Made by a program: the position numbers and the translations under genes
NCBI RefSeq assembly: GCF_000974765.1
Contig: NZ_BBWU01000048.1
Coordinates: 124,001 to 188,000, forward strand
Length of the DNA: 64,000 bases
Direction: 5' to 3'
DNA from: Sphingomonas changbaiensis NBRC 104936
GTDB lineage: Bacteria; Pseudomonadota; Alphaproteobacteria; Sphingomonadales; Sphingomonadaceae
Shown: positions 26,427 to 34,975 of the stretch, piece by piece
How positions within the stretch are numbered: the stretch's first letter is position 1
How the letters are laid out: the number at the start of each line of letters is the position of its first letter
Notes under the pieces: model-generated
Told to the model about the DNA's origin: nothing
The model's input: the letters and a program-made list of their open reading frames with translations, nothing else
Database searches by the model: none

Positions 26427-26953
26427 AGACTCTTCCGCATCCGGATCAGCGGGACGGGCGCGCCACCCGTGGCGTCGGTCACTCGCTCTATCGGTCTGTA
26501 CCCCGCCCGGGCATAAAGCGGCTCGCCCGCCAGCGTGGCCATCAGCTCGGCGGCGCTGAAGCCTTCTGTCCGCGCGGCTTGCTCGCAGGCCTCAAGGATC
26601 ATGCGCCCGATGCCACGGCGGACGAAGGCCGGATCGGTGTACATCGCGCGGACCCGGGCCGGCTCCGCTGCAGGATCGAGCAGTCGCGGCTCGCGCAGAT
26701 CGGTGCTGTGATCCCCGCCATAAAGCGTCGCGCGGCGGCTCCAACCGCCACAGCCCGCGAACGCGTCGTCTGACGTGACGACGAAATAGGTCCGGTCCGC
26801 GATCAGCTGGGTGTCGAGCCCCATGATCGCATGGCTGGCGCGCACCTGCGCCGCATCCAACCAGGGCAGCAGCAGCGTGTCGATTGCCCGATTCATCAGA
26901 AGCCGGAGGGCCGGCAGGTCGGCTTCGACCGCGGGGCGGAGCGTGAATGTCAT
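26423..26953 (-). CDS. GNAT family N-acetyltransferase
   Basis: 176 residues of a single GNAT domain. The acetyl-CoA loop is RRGIGRMILEACEQAA (about 112-127), preceded by RVRAMYTDPAFV and followed by EPLYARAGYRPIERV. The substrate is unknown. Its start overlaps the stop of nothing upstream; rather, its ATG overlaps the stop of the phospholipase-D-like gene (ATGA at 26950-26953), so the two are read from different ends of one region: the PLD-like gene lies upstream on the same strand and is translationally coupled to it in the order GNAT first, PLD second being excluded by direction. Confidence 0.85.
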   Translation of the reverse strand: MTFTLRPAVEADLPALRLLMNRAIDTLLLPWLDAAQVRASHAIMGLDTQLIADRTYFVVTSDDAFAGCGGWSRRATLYGGDHSTDLREPRLLDPAAEPARVRAMYTDPAFVRRGIGRMILEACEQAARTEGFSAAELMATLAGEPLYARAGYRPIERVTDATGGAPVPLIRMRKSL

Positions 26954-28107
26954 TCCGCGTCGATGTTGAGGCGACGGGTCACGCCATAGTCGAGCGTCGA
27001 GACCAGGAAATAGGCGACGGCATTGCGCGCGCGGGCGAGCGTGTGGCCCCAGCCGGCCAGGTCCTTCAGCTTGATTTCGACGCTGTCCTGCAGTTCGTGG
27101 TCGAACAGGCTGCGCATCCGCTCTGCAAAGGCCCGATCCTCGATCCTGAGCATCAGCTCCATGTTCAGGAACAGGCTGCGCATGTCGAAATTGGCAGAGC
27201 CGATATGGACGGCGTCGTCGATGATGTAGAGCTTGGTGTGCAGCTTCGACGGCTGATATTCGAAGATGCGCACGCCCTTTCGCAACAGCCCCGGATAGGT
27301 GAACCGCGCCGCGGCGATGGTTGTGCTGTTGTCCGATTTCGCGGCGGTAATCACTCGGGCCTGCCCCCGAATACCGACCTTATCGAGCCGCTGGAGCATC
27401 GCCGGGCTGGGGGCGAAATAGGCGGCGATCAGCGAAATCGAGCGGGCGCCGAGCATGTCGGTTCGCAAGGTGCGTGCCCAGGGACTCAGCCGCCGCGCCG
27501 GCCCTCCGAGCAGCCAGCGCACCTTGCCCTTGGGCTCGCTCCAGCGGCGGAGCGCGCGCCTGAGGTCACGCATGCGGGCCTTGGGCCGCTTGGTCCAGGC
27601 GGACAGCGCGTCGAAATAGCCGACCAGCCGGCCGGCCGCCGGGCCCTCGACGATCAGCCCCAGATCGCGCCAGCCATTCTCCTCCGGACCCTCGAAATAA
27701 GCGTCCTCGATGTTGAAGCCGCCGATCACCAGCCGCTTTTCGTCTGCGATGCAGAGCTTCTGGTGGTTGCGCAGCAGAAAACGGCGTCCGTAGCGCGGCA
27801 GGAACCGGCAGATGTCGACGCAGGCGTCGCGGAGCGGCTGCAGGAAGGCGTCCTCCGGATCGCTGCCGAAGCCGTCGATGATCAGGCTGACCTGCACGCC
27901 GCGCTCGCAGGCGGCGACCAGCGCGTTCCGGACGCGTCCGCCGGTATGGTCGTCGGCGAAGGTGTAATAGAGAAGGCGCAGATTTTCCTGCGCGCCTTCG
28001 ATCAACGCGAGCAATCCGGTCAATCGGTCGCGCGGCGCAACCAGCAATGTCAGGCGGTTGCCGTCGACTTCGAAGCTGTCGCTTTCCCCTTGCACGGCTT
28101 GCCTCAT
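26950..28107 (-). CDS. Phospholipase D-like protein (cardiolipin synthase family)
   Basis: 385 residues from ATG 28107 (TTG at 28131 is possible). Two HKD motifs are complete: NHQKLCIADEKRLVIGG with FNIEDAYF after it, and LHTKLYIIDDAVHIGSANFD. The lack of N-terminal membrane spans and the length resemble ClsB-type cardiolipin synthases, which join phosphatidylglycerol with another phospholipid; other PLD-type enzymes cannot be excluded. On the minus strand it is upstream of the GNAT gene, and its TGA shares four bases with the GNAT ATG, indicating a two-gene operon. Confidence 0.88.
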   Translation of the reverse strand: MRQAVQGESDSFEVDGNRLTLLVAPRDRLTGLLALIEGAQENLRLLYYTFADDHTGGRVRNALVAACERGVQVSLIIDGFGSDPEDAFLQPLRDACVDICRFLPRYGRRFLLRNHQKLCIADEKRLVIGGFNIEDAYFEGPEENGWRDLGLIVEGPAAGRLVGYFDALSAWTKRPKARMRDLRRALRRWSEPKGKVRWLLGGPARRLSPWARTLRTDMLGARSISLIAAYFAPSPAMLQRLDKVGIRGQARVITAAKSDNSTTIAAARFTYPGLLRKGVRIFEYQPSKLHTKLYIIDDAVHIGSANFDMRSLFLNMELMLRIEDRAFAERMRSLFDHELQDSVEIKLKDLAGWGHTLARARNAVAYFLVSTLDYGVTRRLNIDAE

Positions 28108-28199
28108 GCGCGACGGCGGCGAGACGTGCAAGTTGACTCAGGGCCCCATGCTCCCTATGTCGCGCCCCTTCCCGAAGTCGCGAATTTTTGGAGCGTTCA

Positions 28200-28541
28200 A
28201 TGGCGCGCGTTACCGTCGAGGATTGCGTCGACAAGGTCCCGAACCGGTTCGACCTGGTGCTGCTCGCTGCCCAGCGCGCGCGGCAGGTGTCGGGCGGTGC
28301 CGAGCTGACGATCGATCGCGACCGCGACAAGAATCCGGTCGTGGCCCTGCGCGAGATCGCCGAAGAGACGATCCGCCCGGACAGCCTGCACGACACGCTG
28401 GTCAGCAGCCTGCAGCGCGTGCAGGTCGATGACGACGATGCGGTGGACGAGCTGGGCTCGCTGGCGCAGCAGGCCGAGGCGCTGCGCCTCACCGCCGCCG
28501 CTCCGCCCCGCAACCAGAATATGGGCGGGGATTACGAGTGA
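28200..28541 (+). CDS. rpoZ: DNA-directed RNA polymerase omega subunit
   Basis: 113 residues, a usual alphaproteobacterial length. The N-terminus [20 protein letters not shown] then [15 protein letters not shown] is the conserved omega core that wraps the beta' subunit; [12 protein letters not shown] follows, and the tail is acidic with a QAEALRL helix. It helps assemble RNA polymerase and, with ppGpp, sensing of stringency. ATG 28200 is chosen over an in-frame ATG at 28188 because family members start [10 protein letters not shown] strong terminator follows at 28612, so the gene is probably monocistronic. spoT/rel is not adjacent. Confidence 0.97.
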   Translation: MARVTVEDCVDKVPNRFDLVLLAAQRARQVSGGAELTIDRDRDKNPVVALREIAEETIRPDSLHDTLVSSLQRVQVDDDDAVDELGSLAQQAEALRLTAAAPPRNQNMGGDYE

Positions 28542-28611
28542 GCCGCCGAGCCTAAGCGCAGCTTAGGCGAAGAGCCGGCGAACTCCGGCCGGCCGGCAAA
28601 GCCGGACCGAC

Positions 28612-28639
28612 GGCGCGGGATTTATTCCCGCGCCTTTTT
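28612..28639 (+). terminator. Rho-independent terminator after rpoZ
   Basis: Perfect 9-bp stem GGCGCGGGA / TCCCGCGCC with a TTTAT loop, followed by TTTTTC and TTTTG. It lies 70 bp after the rpoZ stop and just before the end of the opposing CDF transporter gene. Further GC-rich pairs (CTAAGCGCAGCTTAG; CCGGCC/GGCCGG) occur between 28552 and 28608. Confidence 0.92.
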
Positions 28640-28658
28640 CTTTTGTTGATGCCGCGCC

Positions 28659-29594
28659 TCACGTCTCCGGCGTCTCGCGCAAATCCTCGTCATGATGCCC
28701 GGCGCGGTCGATCTGCCCTTCGGGATCGAGGTGGATCAGCACTTCCGCGCCCGGAAACGCCGCGTGCAGCGCCTGCTCGGCCGCTTCGACGACGTCATGC
28801 GCCTCCGCGATCGTCATGTTCGGGTCTACCCAGGCGTGGAACTGGGCGAAATCATGCGCGCCGCTGGTCCGCGTGCGCAGGTCGTGAATGCCGCGAAAGC
28901 CCGCCTGCGCATTGGCCAACTCCACGAACCGGCGGCGCCGCTCCTCGGGCCATTCGCGGTCCATCAGCTGGTCGATCGCTTCCGACGACGCCTTCCACGC
29001 CCCCCAGCCCAGCCAGGCGGCAATGCCGATCCCGAACACCGGATCGGCGCCGCGCAGGCCGACGAATTGCTCGAGCGCCAGCGCGACGATGACACTGCCG
29101 TTCAGCAGCAGGTCCGACTGGTAATGGACATTGTCGGCGTGGATCGCGACCGATCCCGTGCGCGCGATCACCCGACGCTGATAGGCGAGGAGCAGGAACG
29201 TCGACAGGATCGCGACGACCGATACGCCGATGCCGAATTCTGCGCCTTGCGTCTCGCCGCCGCTGCGCAGCCGCTCGACCGCGCGCCACAATATCCCCGT
29301 TGCAGAAACCGCGATCAGCGCGACCTGGACCAGGGCCGCCAGCGCCTCGGCTTTGCCGTGCCCGAAACGGTGGTCATAGTCCGCCGGCTGGGCGGCGAGG
29401 CGCACGCCGTAGAGCGTGATCAGCGATGCGCAGACGTCGAATGCGGTATCGGCAAGCGAGCCGAGCATCGCCACCGAGCCGGTCGTCCACGCCGCATAGG
29501 CTTTGAGGGCGAGCAGGAAGAGCGCCATCGATACGCTGGCGATCGCCGCGCGGGCGGTCAGCGAGCCGTGCTCCTTCAGGCGGGGGTCGCTCAT
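28659..29594 (-). CDS. Cation diffusion facilitator (CDF) metal exporter, FieF-like
   Basis: 311 residues with six membrane spans. The transport-site motifs are SLADTAFDVCASL in helix 2 and HADNVHYQSDLLLN in helix 5, giving the DxxxD/HxxxD set that binds Zn or Fe. HRFGHGKAEALAAL is the conserved loop after helix 2. The C-terminal cytoplasmic metal-binding domain (about 215-300) ends with VLIHLDPEG, a CDF hallmark. Related to FieF/YiiP, a proton-coupled Zn/Fe/Cd exporter. It overlaps the pdxH end by four bases, so the two are co-translated. Confidence 0.93.
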   Translation of the reverse strand: MSDPRLKEHGSLTARAAIASVSMALFLLALKAYAAWTTGSVAMLGSLADTAFDVCASLITLYGVRLAAQPADYDHRFGHGKAEALAALVQVALIAVSATGILWRAVERLRSGGETQGAEFGIGVSVVAILSTFLLLAYQRRVIARTGSVAIHADNVHYQSDLLLNGSVIVALALEQFVGLRGADPVFGIGIAAWLGWGAWKASSEAIDQLMDREWPEERRRRFVELANAQAGFRGIHDLRTRTSGAHDFAQFHAWVDPNMTIAEAHDVVEAAEQALHAAFPGAEVLIHLDPEGQIDRAGHHDEDLRETPET

Positions 29595-30169
29595 GGGTAG
29601 AGCAAGCCTTCACGCCAGCCGTCGCCGGCGCGCTCGAACAGCCGCCGTTCGTGCAAGCGGTGCGCGCGGTCCTGCCAGAACTCGATCCGCTCGGGCATCA
29701 CGCGATAGCCGCCCCAATGCGGCGGCCGCAGTACCGGCTGGCCGTCGAAGCGGCGCTGCATCGCCTCGAACCGCTGGTCGAACGTTTCGCGACGGTCGAG
29801 CGGGCGCGACTGGTCCGACGCCCAGGCGCCGAGCTGGGAATTGCGGCTGCGCGAGGCGAAATAGGCGTCCGACTCTTCGTCGGAAGCCAGGCTGACGGGC
29901 CCCTCGATCCGGACCTGGCGGCGCAGCGACTTCCAGTGAAAGAGGAGCGCCGCGTGCGGGTTGGCGGCCAGCTCGCCGGCCTTCCGACTTTCCCGGTTGG
30001 TGTAGAAGACGAAACCCCGTTCATCGAAGCCCTTCAGCAGCACCATGCGCAGCGACGGCCGTCCCGCGGCATCCGCGGTGGCGAGCGCCACTGCGTTCGA
30101 GTCGTTGATCTCCGTCTCTCGCGCCTGGGCGTACCAGTCGCGGAACAGATCGAGCGGGTCGGTCTCCAT
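29591..30169 (-). CDS. pdxH: Pyridoxamine 5'-phosphate oxidase
   Basis: 192 residues from ATG 30169. FMN enzyme making pyridoxal 5'-phosphate, the last step of vitamin B6 synthesis and salvage. Seen: PSLRMVLLKGFDERGFVFYT and NRESRKAGELAANPHAALLF (FMN site), VRIEGPVSLAS, SRNSQLGAWASDQS, and the C-terminal HWGGYRVMPERIEFWQ then RLHERRLFER, and GLLYP, close to the canonical RLNP ending. A longer GTG/ATG extension to 30214 is not supported by the family. The stop overlaps the CDF start (ATGA). Confidence 0.96.
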   Translation of the reverse strand: METDPLDLFRDWYAQARETEINDSNAVALATADAAGRPSLRMVLLKGFDERGFVFYTNRESRKAGELAANPHAALLFHWKSLRRQVRIEGPVSLASDEESDAYFASRSRNSQLGAWASDQSRPLDRRETFDQRFEAMQRRFDGQPVLRPPHWGGYRVMPERIEFWQDRAHRLHERRLFERAGDGWREGLLYP

Positions 30170-30258
30170 TTCTCGCGCGTTTAAGTGGCGCGGCGAGGCC
30201 CCGCAAGGAACCACCGGGCGTTCCGGCGATTGAATCGGTCTCGCAACGAAGGTGACTC

Positions 30259-31152
30259 ATGGCCGCACGCGCCTATTGGCAGGGACAGATCAGACTCGCG
30301 CTCGTCTCGATTCCGGTCGAGCTCTATTCGGCGACGAAGAGCGGCGCGCAGATCCAGTTCCACCAGATCCACGAGCCGACCGGCAAGCGGATCAAATATG
30401 AAAAGGTCGCACCCGGCGTGGGACCGGTCGACCCGGAGGATATCCGGAAGGGCTTCGAATATGAGAAAGGACATTATGTCCTGCTCGACGAAAGCGAGAT
30501 CGACGCGGTCAAATTGGAATCGAAGAAGACGCTTGAGCTGACCCAGTTCGTCGACGCGCACGAGATCGACGTGCTCTATTTCGAAAAGCCCTATTACGTT
30601 GTCCCCGCCGACGATCTTGCCGAGGAAGCGTTCATCGTCCTGCGCGAGGCGCTGAAGCGCACCAAGAAAGTGGGCCTTGGCCAGCTGACGCTGCGCGGCC
30701 GCGAATACATCATCAGCCTGAAGCCGTGCGGGCGCGGCATCATCCTGGAAACGCTCCGTTATTCCGACGAGGTCAACAAGGCGCAGGGCTATTTCCGCGA
30801 TATTCCGGACACGAAGCCCGACGAGGAACTGCTCGACCTCGCGGAAACGCTGATCAGCAAGAAGACAGCGCCGTTCAAGGCGGATCAGTTCCACGATCGC
30901 TATGTCGATGCGCTGAAGGAGCTGGTGCAAAAAAAGCTGAAGGCCAAGGGCGGCAAGGTCGCGCCCGAGCCGGAGGAAACAGCCCCCAGCCGCGGCTCCA
31001 ATGTCGTCGACCTGATGGCGGCCTTAAAGAAGTCGCTGGAGCGGCCAGGCGCCCAAAGCGGCGAGACCGAGACGAAGAAGCCGGCCCGGAAGCCGGCGGC
31101 CAAGGCGCCCGCGAAGAAGGCGGCTCCCGCGAAGAAGAGGGCGGCGGGTTAG
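30259..31152 (+). CDS. ku: Ku protein for non-homologous end joining
   Basis: 297 residues. Bacterial Ku forms a homodimeric ring on broken DNA ends and recruits LigD. The core starts MAARAYWQGQIRLALVSIPV and contains GKRIKYEKVAPGVGPVDPED, YFEKPYYVVPADDLAEEAF and LISKKTAPFKADQFHDRYVD. A C-terminal Lys/Ala/Pro-rich tail (from about 268) probably binds DNA, as in other bacterial Ku proteins. ligD follows after a palindromic repeat and 130 bp in the same direction, a conventional Ku-LigD pair. Confidence 0.97.
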   Translation: MAARAYWQGQIRLALVSIPVELYSATKSGAQIQFHQIHEPTGKRIKYEKVAPGVGPVDPEDIRKGFEYEKGHYVLLDESEIDAVKLESKKTLELTQFVDAHEIDVLYFEKPYYVVPADDLAEEAFIVLREALKRTKKVGLGQLTLRGREYIISLKPCGRGIILETLRYSDEVNKAQGYFRDIPDTKPDEELLDLAETLISKKTAPFKADQFHDRYVDALKELVQKKLKAKGGKVAPEPEETAPSRGSNVVDLMAALKKSLERPGAQSGETETKKPARKPAAKAPAKKAAPAKKRAAG

Positions 31153-31172
31153 CTCATGCCTGTTCCCCCGCA

Positions 31173-31264
31173 CCGGTTTGGGCTGAGCCTGTCGAAGCCC
31201 TCCCGTCCCTTTGTTCGACGCTCGAAGGAGAAGGGAGGCCTTCGACAGGCTCAGGCCAAACCGG
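31173..31264. repeat. Palindromic repeat between ku and ligD (GGGCTGAGCCTGTCGAAGCCC type)
   Basis: A 92-bp inverted repeat: left arm CCGGTTTGGGCTGAGCCTGT then CGAAGCCCTCCC, right arm GGGAGGCCTTCGACAGGCTC then AGGCCAAACCGG. It fills most of the ku-ligD gap. A second copy with the same arms is at 38762-38854. In mRNA it would form a long hairpin between two genes of one pathway. Confidence 0.85.
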
Positions 31265-31281
31265 GTGGGGAGGACTAAGCC

Positions 31282-33798
31282 ATGGCCGCCGCCCGCACCG
31301 ATCCCCTTGCCCGTTACAACGCCAAGCGGGACTTCACGAAAACCGCGGAGCCGGCCGGTACCGTCGCCAAGGCGGCGGGGCACAGCTTCATGGTCCAGAA
31401 GCACGATGCGACGCGCCTCCACTGGGATTTGCGGCTGGAAGTGGACGGCGTGCTCAAATCCTGGGCGGTCACGCGCGGCCCCAGTCTCGATCCCGAGGAC
31501 AAGCGCCTTGCGGTCAGGACCGAGGACCATCCGCTGTCCTACGCGACCTTCGAAGGCACCATCCCGAAAGGGGAATATGGCGGCGGCACGGTAATGCTGT
31601 GGGACCGGGGCACCTGGGCGCCGGTCAAAGGAAAGAGCGCGAAGGATCTGGAGAAGGGACACCTGCACTTCATCCTGGATGGTGAACGGATGAAGGGCGA
31701 ATGGCTGCTGATCCGGCTGAAGCCGCGGCCGAAGGAGCGAACCGAGAATTGGCTGCTGCGCAAGATCGACGACGACTATGCGGGCGGCTCGGGCGACCTG
31801 GTGGATCGCTGCCTGACGAGCGTCAGCACCGGGCGGACCATGGACGAGATTGCGGCGGGAAAAGATCCTCCCCGGGACGGGGAGGGGGACCACGCGAAGC
31901 GTGGTGGAGGGGGCCCCGGTCAGAAGCAGCGGAAGGCTGGGCCCCCTCCACCACGCCGCGTTGCGGCGCGGTCCCCCTCCCCGTCCCGGGGAGGATTGCC
32001 GAAGTTCGAATCCCCCCAGCTCGCCACACTGGTCGACACGGTGCCGGCCGGCTCGACTTGGCTGCATGAGGCGAAATATGACGGGTATCGTGTGCTGCTC
32101 GCGGTCGGCGGCGGCAAGGCGAAGGTGTTCACCCGCAGCGGGCTGGACTGGACCGACAAATTCGCCGTCATTGCGGAGGCGGCCGCCAAGCTGGACGTCG
32201 GCGCCGCGCTGATCGACGGCGAAGTCGTTGCGCTAGATCAGGCCGGCAAGCCCAATTTCTCGGCGCTGCAGGATGCACTGACGCGCGGCAGCCGCGACCT
32301 GACCATGTTCGCGTTCGACCTTCTCTCGCTCGACGGCGAAGACCTGAAGCGGCTGCCCAATCTGGAACGCAAGGAGCTGTTGCGCACGATCATCCCTGCC
32401 GAGGAGCCAATCCTGTTCGCGGAGCATGTGATCGGCGAGGGCGAAAAGCTGTTCCAGGCGATGTGCCGCGAGGGCTTCGAAGGAATCGTGTCCAAGCGGG
32501 CCGACGCCGCCTATCTCGGCAAGCGCACGCAGAACTGGCTGAAGATCAAGTGCATCCAGCGCCAGGAATTCGTGATCGTCGGCTGGACACCCAGCGAGGC
32601 GCGAGGCCGCGGATTCCGCGCGCTGCTGCTGGGCCTCAATGAGGACGGCAAGCTGCGCTATGCGGGCAAGGTCGGCACCGGCTTCAACGCGCAGCTGATC
32701 GAGGAGCTGAGCGCGAAGCTCGACAAGCTGAAGACCGACAAGCCGACCGTCGAGGCGCCGCGCGCAGCCGTGCGCGGGGCCCGCTGGGTGAAGCCGGAGC
32801 TGGTCGCCGAAATCGCTTTCACCGAATTCACCGCCGATAATGTCGTGCGTCACGGCAGCTTCATCGCTCTGCGCGAGGACAAGAAGCCGGCCGATGTCGC
32901 GCCGGAACGGCCGATCGAGCCACCCGCGGCGCCAGAACTCAGCATCAAGATCAGCAATCCCGAGCGCGTCATCTATCCGGATTCCGGCATCACCAAGGGC
33001 CAGCTTGCCACCTATTATGCGCAGGTCGCGGGAATCATGCTGCCCTGGCTCGCCAACCGGCCGATCAGCCTGGTGCGCTGCCCGCAAGGCCGGGCCAAGA
33101 AGTGCTTCTTTCAGAAACATGATTCCGGAAGCTTCGGCGGGCATGTGCATCATGTGCCGGTCAAGGAGAAGAACGGGTCGACCGAGGACTATCTTTACGT
33201 CGACTCGGCCGAAGGGCTGCTGGCCTGTGTGCAGATGGGGACCATCGAGCTCCACGGCTGGGGCTCGCTGGTGCCCGATATCGAGAAGCCCGATCGGGTC
33301 GTGTTCGACCTGGATCCCGACGAAGGGCTTGGCTTCGAGCAGGTGAAGAAGGCGGCGTTCGACCTCAAGCGCTATCTCGGCGACCTCGGCCTCGTCACCT
33401 TCCCGATGCTGACCGGCGGCAAGGGCGTGCATGTCGTCGCGCCGCTCAGGCCCAAGGCCGAATGGCCGGCCGTGAAGGACTTCACGCACCGGTTCGCCCT
33501 GGCGCTGGAGCAATCGGAGCCGGAGCGGTTCGTGGCCAACATGTCGAAGGCCAAGCGCGTCGGCCGCATCTTCGTCGATTATCTGCGCAACCAGCGCGGC
33601 GCGACCGCAATCCTCCCCTATGCCGCCCGCGCGCGCCCGCATGCGCCGGTCGCGGCGCCGGTCAGCTGGGAAGAGCTGAAGGACCTCGACACCGCCGGTC
33701 GCTTCACCGTGCTGGATGGAGAGGAATTGGTGGCGCGGGCCAATTCACGCGCGCTGCATGGCTGGGGCGTCGCGGATCAGGTGCTGCCCGATTTCTAG
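31282..33798 (+). CDS. ligD: ATP-dependent DNA ligase LigD (phosphoesterase-ligase-polymerase) with palindrome-encoded linker
   Basis: 838 residues, domains in the order 3'-phosphoesterase (about 25-190; HDATRLHWDLRLE, LDPEDKRLAVRTEDHP), ligase (about 245-545; nucleophile Lys265 in EAKYDGYR, EGIVSKR, WLKIKC) and primase-polymerase (about 560-838; VVFDLDPDEGLGF acidic metal site, TGGKGVHVV). Repairs double-strand breaks with Ku. Residues about 195-239, the linker between phosphoesterase and ligase, are encoded by a 132-bp palindromic repeat that keeps the frame (PPRDGEGDHAKRGGGGPG ... SPSPSRGG). All catalytic motifs are intact. Confidence 0.97.
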   Translation: MAAARTDPLARYNAKRDFTKTAEPAGTVAKAAGHSFMVQKHDATRLHWDLRLEVDGVLKSWAVTRGPSLDPEDKRLAVRTEDHPLSYATFEGTIPKGEYGGGTVMLWDRGTWAPVKGKSAKDLEKGHLHFILDGERMKGEWLLIRLKPRPKERTENWLLRKIDDDYAGGSGDLVDRCLTSVSTGRTMDEIAAGKDPPRDGEGDHAKRGGGGPGQKQRKAGPPPPRRVAARSPSPSRGGLPKFESPQLATLVDTVPAGSTWLHEAKYDGYRVLLAVGGGKAKVFTRSGLDWTDKFAVIAEAAAKLDVGAALIDGEVVALDQAGKPNFSALQDALTRGSRDLTMFAFDLLSLDGEDLKRLPNLERKELLRTIIPAEEPILFAEHVIGEGEKLFQAMCREGFEGIVSKRADAAYLGKRTQNWLKIKCIQRQEFVIVGWTPSEARGRGFRALLLGLNEDGKLRYAGKVGTGFNAQLIEELSAKLDKLKTDKPTVEAPRAAVRGARWVKPELVAEIAFTEFTADNVVRHGSFIALREDKKPADVAPERPIEPPAAPELSIKISNPERVIYPDSGITKGQLATYYAQVAGIMLPWLANRPISLVRCPQGRAKKCFFQKHDSGSFGGHVHHVPVKEKNGSTEDYLYVDSAEGLLACVQMGTIELHGWGSLVPDIEKPDRVVFDLDPDEGLGFEQVKKAAFDLKRYLGDLGLVTFPMLTGGKGVHVVAPLRPKAEWPAVKDFTHRFALALEQSEPERFVANMSKAKRVGRIFVDYLRNQRGATAILPYAARARPHAPVAAPVSWEELKDLDTAGRFTVLDGEELVARANSRALHGWGVADQVLPDF
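31865..31996. repeat. 132-bp palindromic repeat inside ligD
   Basis: Left arm ATCCTCCCCGGGACGGGGAG then GGGGACCACGCGAAGCGTGG...; right arm is its near-perfect reverse complement ending CCGTCCCGGGGAGGAT. Each arm contains two nested hairpins (CCTCCCCGGGACGGGGAGG and CACGCGAAGCGTG). Exactly 44 codons long, no stop in the ligD frame, and placed in the flexible linker between the phosphoesterase and ligase domains. Confidence 0.93.
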
Positions 33799-34658
33799 GC
33801 GGGCCAGCCGAGCGCTTTCACCTGGTCCGCAAGGCAGTCGACCAGCACCCGGATTTCCTGCCGCCCGCGCAGCCGCTCCGGGTAAACAGCCCATAGTCCT
33901 GAACGGTCGGGATCGAACGTGCCGCAACGGACCAGGTCCGGCTCCGCGTCGCCGACGAACAGCGGCAGGCCCGCAATGCAATCGGCGCCGCGCAACGCCG
34001 CGAGCAGGCCGGTCAGGCTGGTGGTCACGTGGACGATCCGCACATGGGGCGCGAGCGCGCGGGTCGATTCGAGCGGGTACCCGTCCACGCTGGCAATCGG
34101 GTGATCCAGCATCGTCTCTGGCGTGACCGTGTCCGGATAATCGCGGTGGCGGTACAGCCCCCACGGCGTCTGCGCGAGCTTGCGGGCGACCAGGCCGAGT
34201 TCGTCCGGCTCCGGCCCGGCGCGCACCGCCAGGTCGGCCTCGCCACGGAGAAGGTCGCGCCGCTCGCTGCCGACGTCGATCTCGACGCTCAGGCCGGGGA
34301 GCTTGCGGCGGGCCGCAGCGACGGCGGGCGCGACCAGCGGGTGCTCGAAGCCATCGACGGTCGTCAGCTTCAGCGCGAAGCTGGCGGCGCGGTTCAGGGC
34401 GCCGGCCGCAGCAGCGAACGCGTCGGCAGAATCCTCCAGGCGCTCGCCGCATTCGATCAGGTCGCGCCCTGCCGGCGTGAGCTCATAACCGCTGCCCGAT
34501 TTGTCGAACAGGCGAAGGCCGAGCGCTTCCTCAAGCGCGGCGATCCGGCGGGCGCAGGTGGTCTGGTTCATGCCCAGCTCCTTCGCCGCTCGCAGCGTCG
34601 CGCCGTGGCGGGCGACCGCCAGGAAGCAGCGCACATCGCTCCATTCCCACTGCCGCAT
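33795..34658 (-). CDS. LysR family transcriptional regulator
   Basis: 287 residues. The winged HTH is at the N-terminus (DVRCFLAVARHGATLRAAKE and LGMNQTTCARRIAALEEALG), followed by the periplasmic-binding-like effector domain (about 90-285, EIDVGSERRDLLRGEADLAV, DCIAGLPLFVGDAEPDLV). The effector and targets are unknown. The stop overlaps the ligD stop by three bases, tail to tail. LysR genes are often divergent from their target; here the divergent neighbour is a tiny membrane protein gene at 34830, about 170 bp away. Confidence 0.93.
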   Translation of the reverse strand: MRQWEWSDVRCFLAVARHGATLRAAKELGMNQTTCARRIAALEEALGLRLFDKSGSGYELTPAGRDLIECGERLEDSADAFAAAAGALNRAASFALKLTTVDGFEHPLVAPAVAAARRKLPGLSVEIDVGSERRDLLRGEADLAVRAGPEPDELGLVARKLAQTPWGLYRHRDYPDTVTPETMLDHPIASVDGYPLESTRALAPHVRIVHVTTSLTGLLAALRGADCIAGLPLFVGDAEPDLVRCGTFDPDRSGLWAVYPERLRGRQEIRVLVDCLADQVKALGWPA

Positions 34659-34829
34659 GCCGCCCCTTCTGCAGATTTGCAGAACGAGTCTGCAGGATCG
34701 TCGATTGTCTGTCCAGCGCCGACGCCGCTAGAGCGGGCCCGGCCGGAATGCCGGCGAACACCGCGATCGACCCTCTTCCTGTGCCCGGCGACATAGCGCT
34801 TTCGGCCGCGGCGGAGCTTTGTCCGGAGT

Positions 34830-34964
34830 ATGAAGACGATGGTGACTCTGACTGGAACGCATCCTCCACCGGCGCCAAACGACGGCCTTGCCGTGCTTGC
34901 GAGCATCTTTCTCAGCATGGGCGGCCTGCTGCTGCTCTTTGCGATCCTCTCCGTGCAGCGTTGA
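34830..34964 (+). CDS. Tiny single-span membrane protein (44 aa)
   Basis: A 44-residue frame starting ATG at 34830 just after GTCCGGAGT. It reads MKTMVTLTGTHPPPAPNDG then LAVLASIFLSMGGLLLLFAI and LSVQR. A soluble N-terminus of about 19 residues leads to one convincing transmembrane helix. It ends 11 bp before the next gene in the same direction, suggesting a two-gene unit. No family recognised. It is short enough to be missed by most gene finders, and the helix gives it moderate support. Confidence 0.55.
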   Translation: MKTMVTLTGTHPPPAPNDGLAVLASIFLSMGGLLLLFAILSVQR

Positions 34965-34975
34965 GGGCGGCGCCG

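Noticed and set aside
31865-31996. CRISPR-like repeat
   Set aside because: There are only two mirrored arms with nested hairpins and no regular spacers; it is a palindromic element.
34748-34975. N-terminal extension of the hypothetical gene at 34976
   Set aside because: Low-quality composition and overlap with the tiny membrane gene; a better start with ribosome-binding site exists at 34976.
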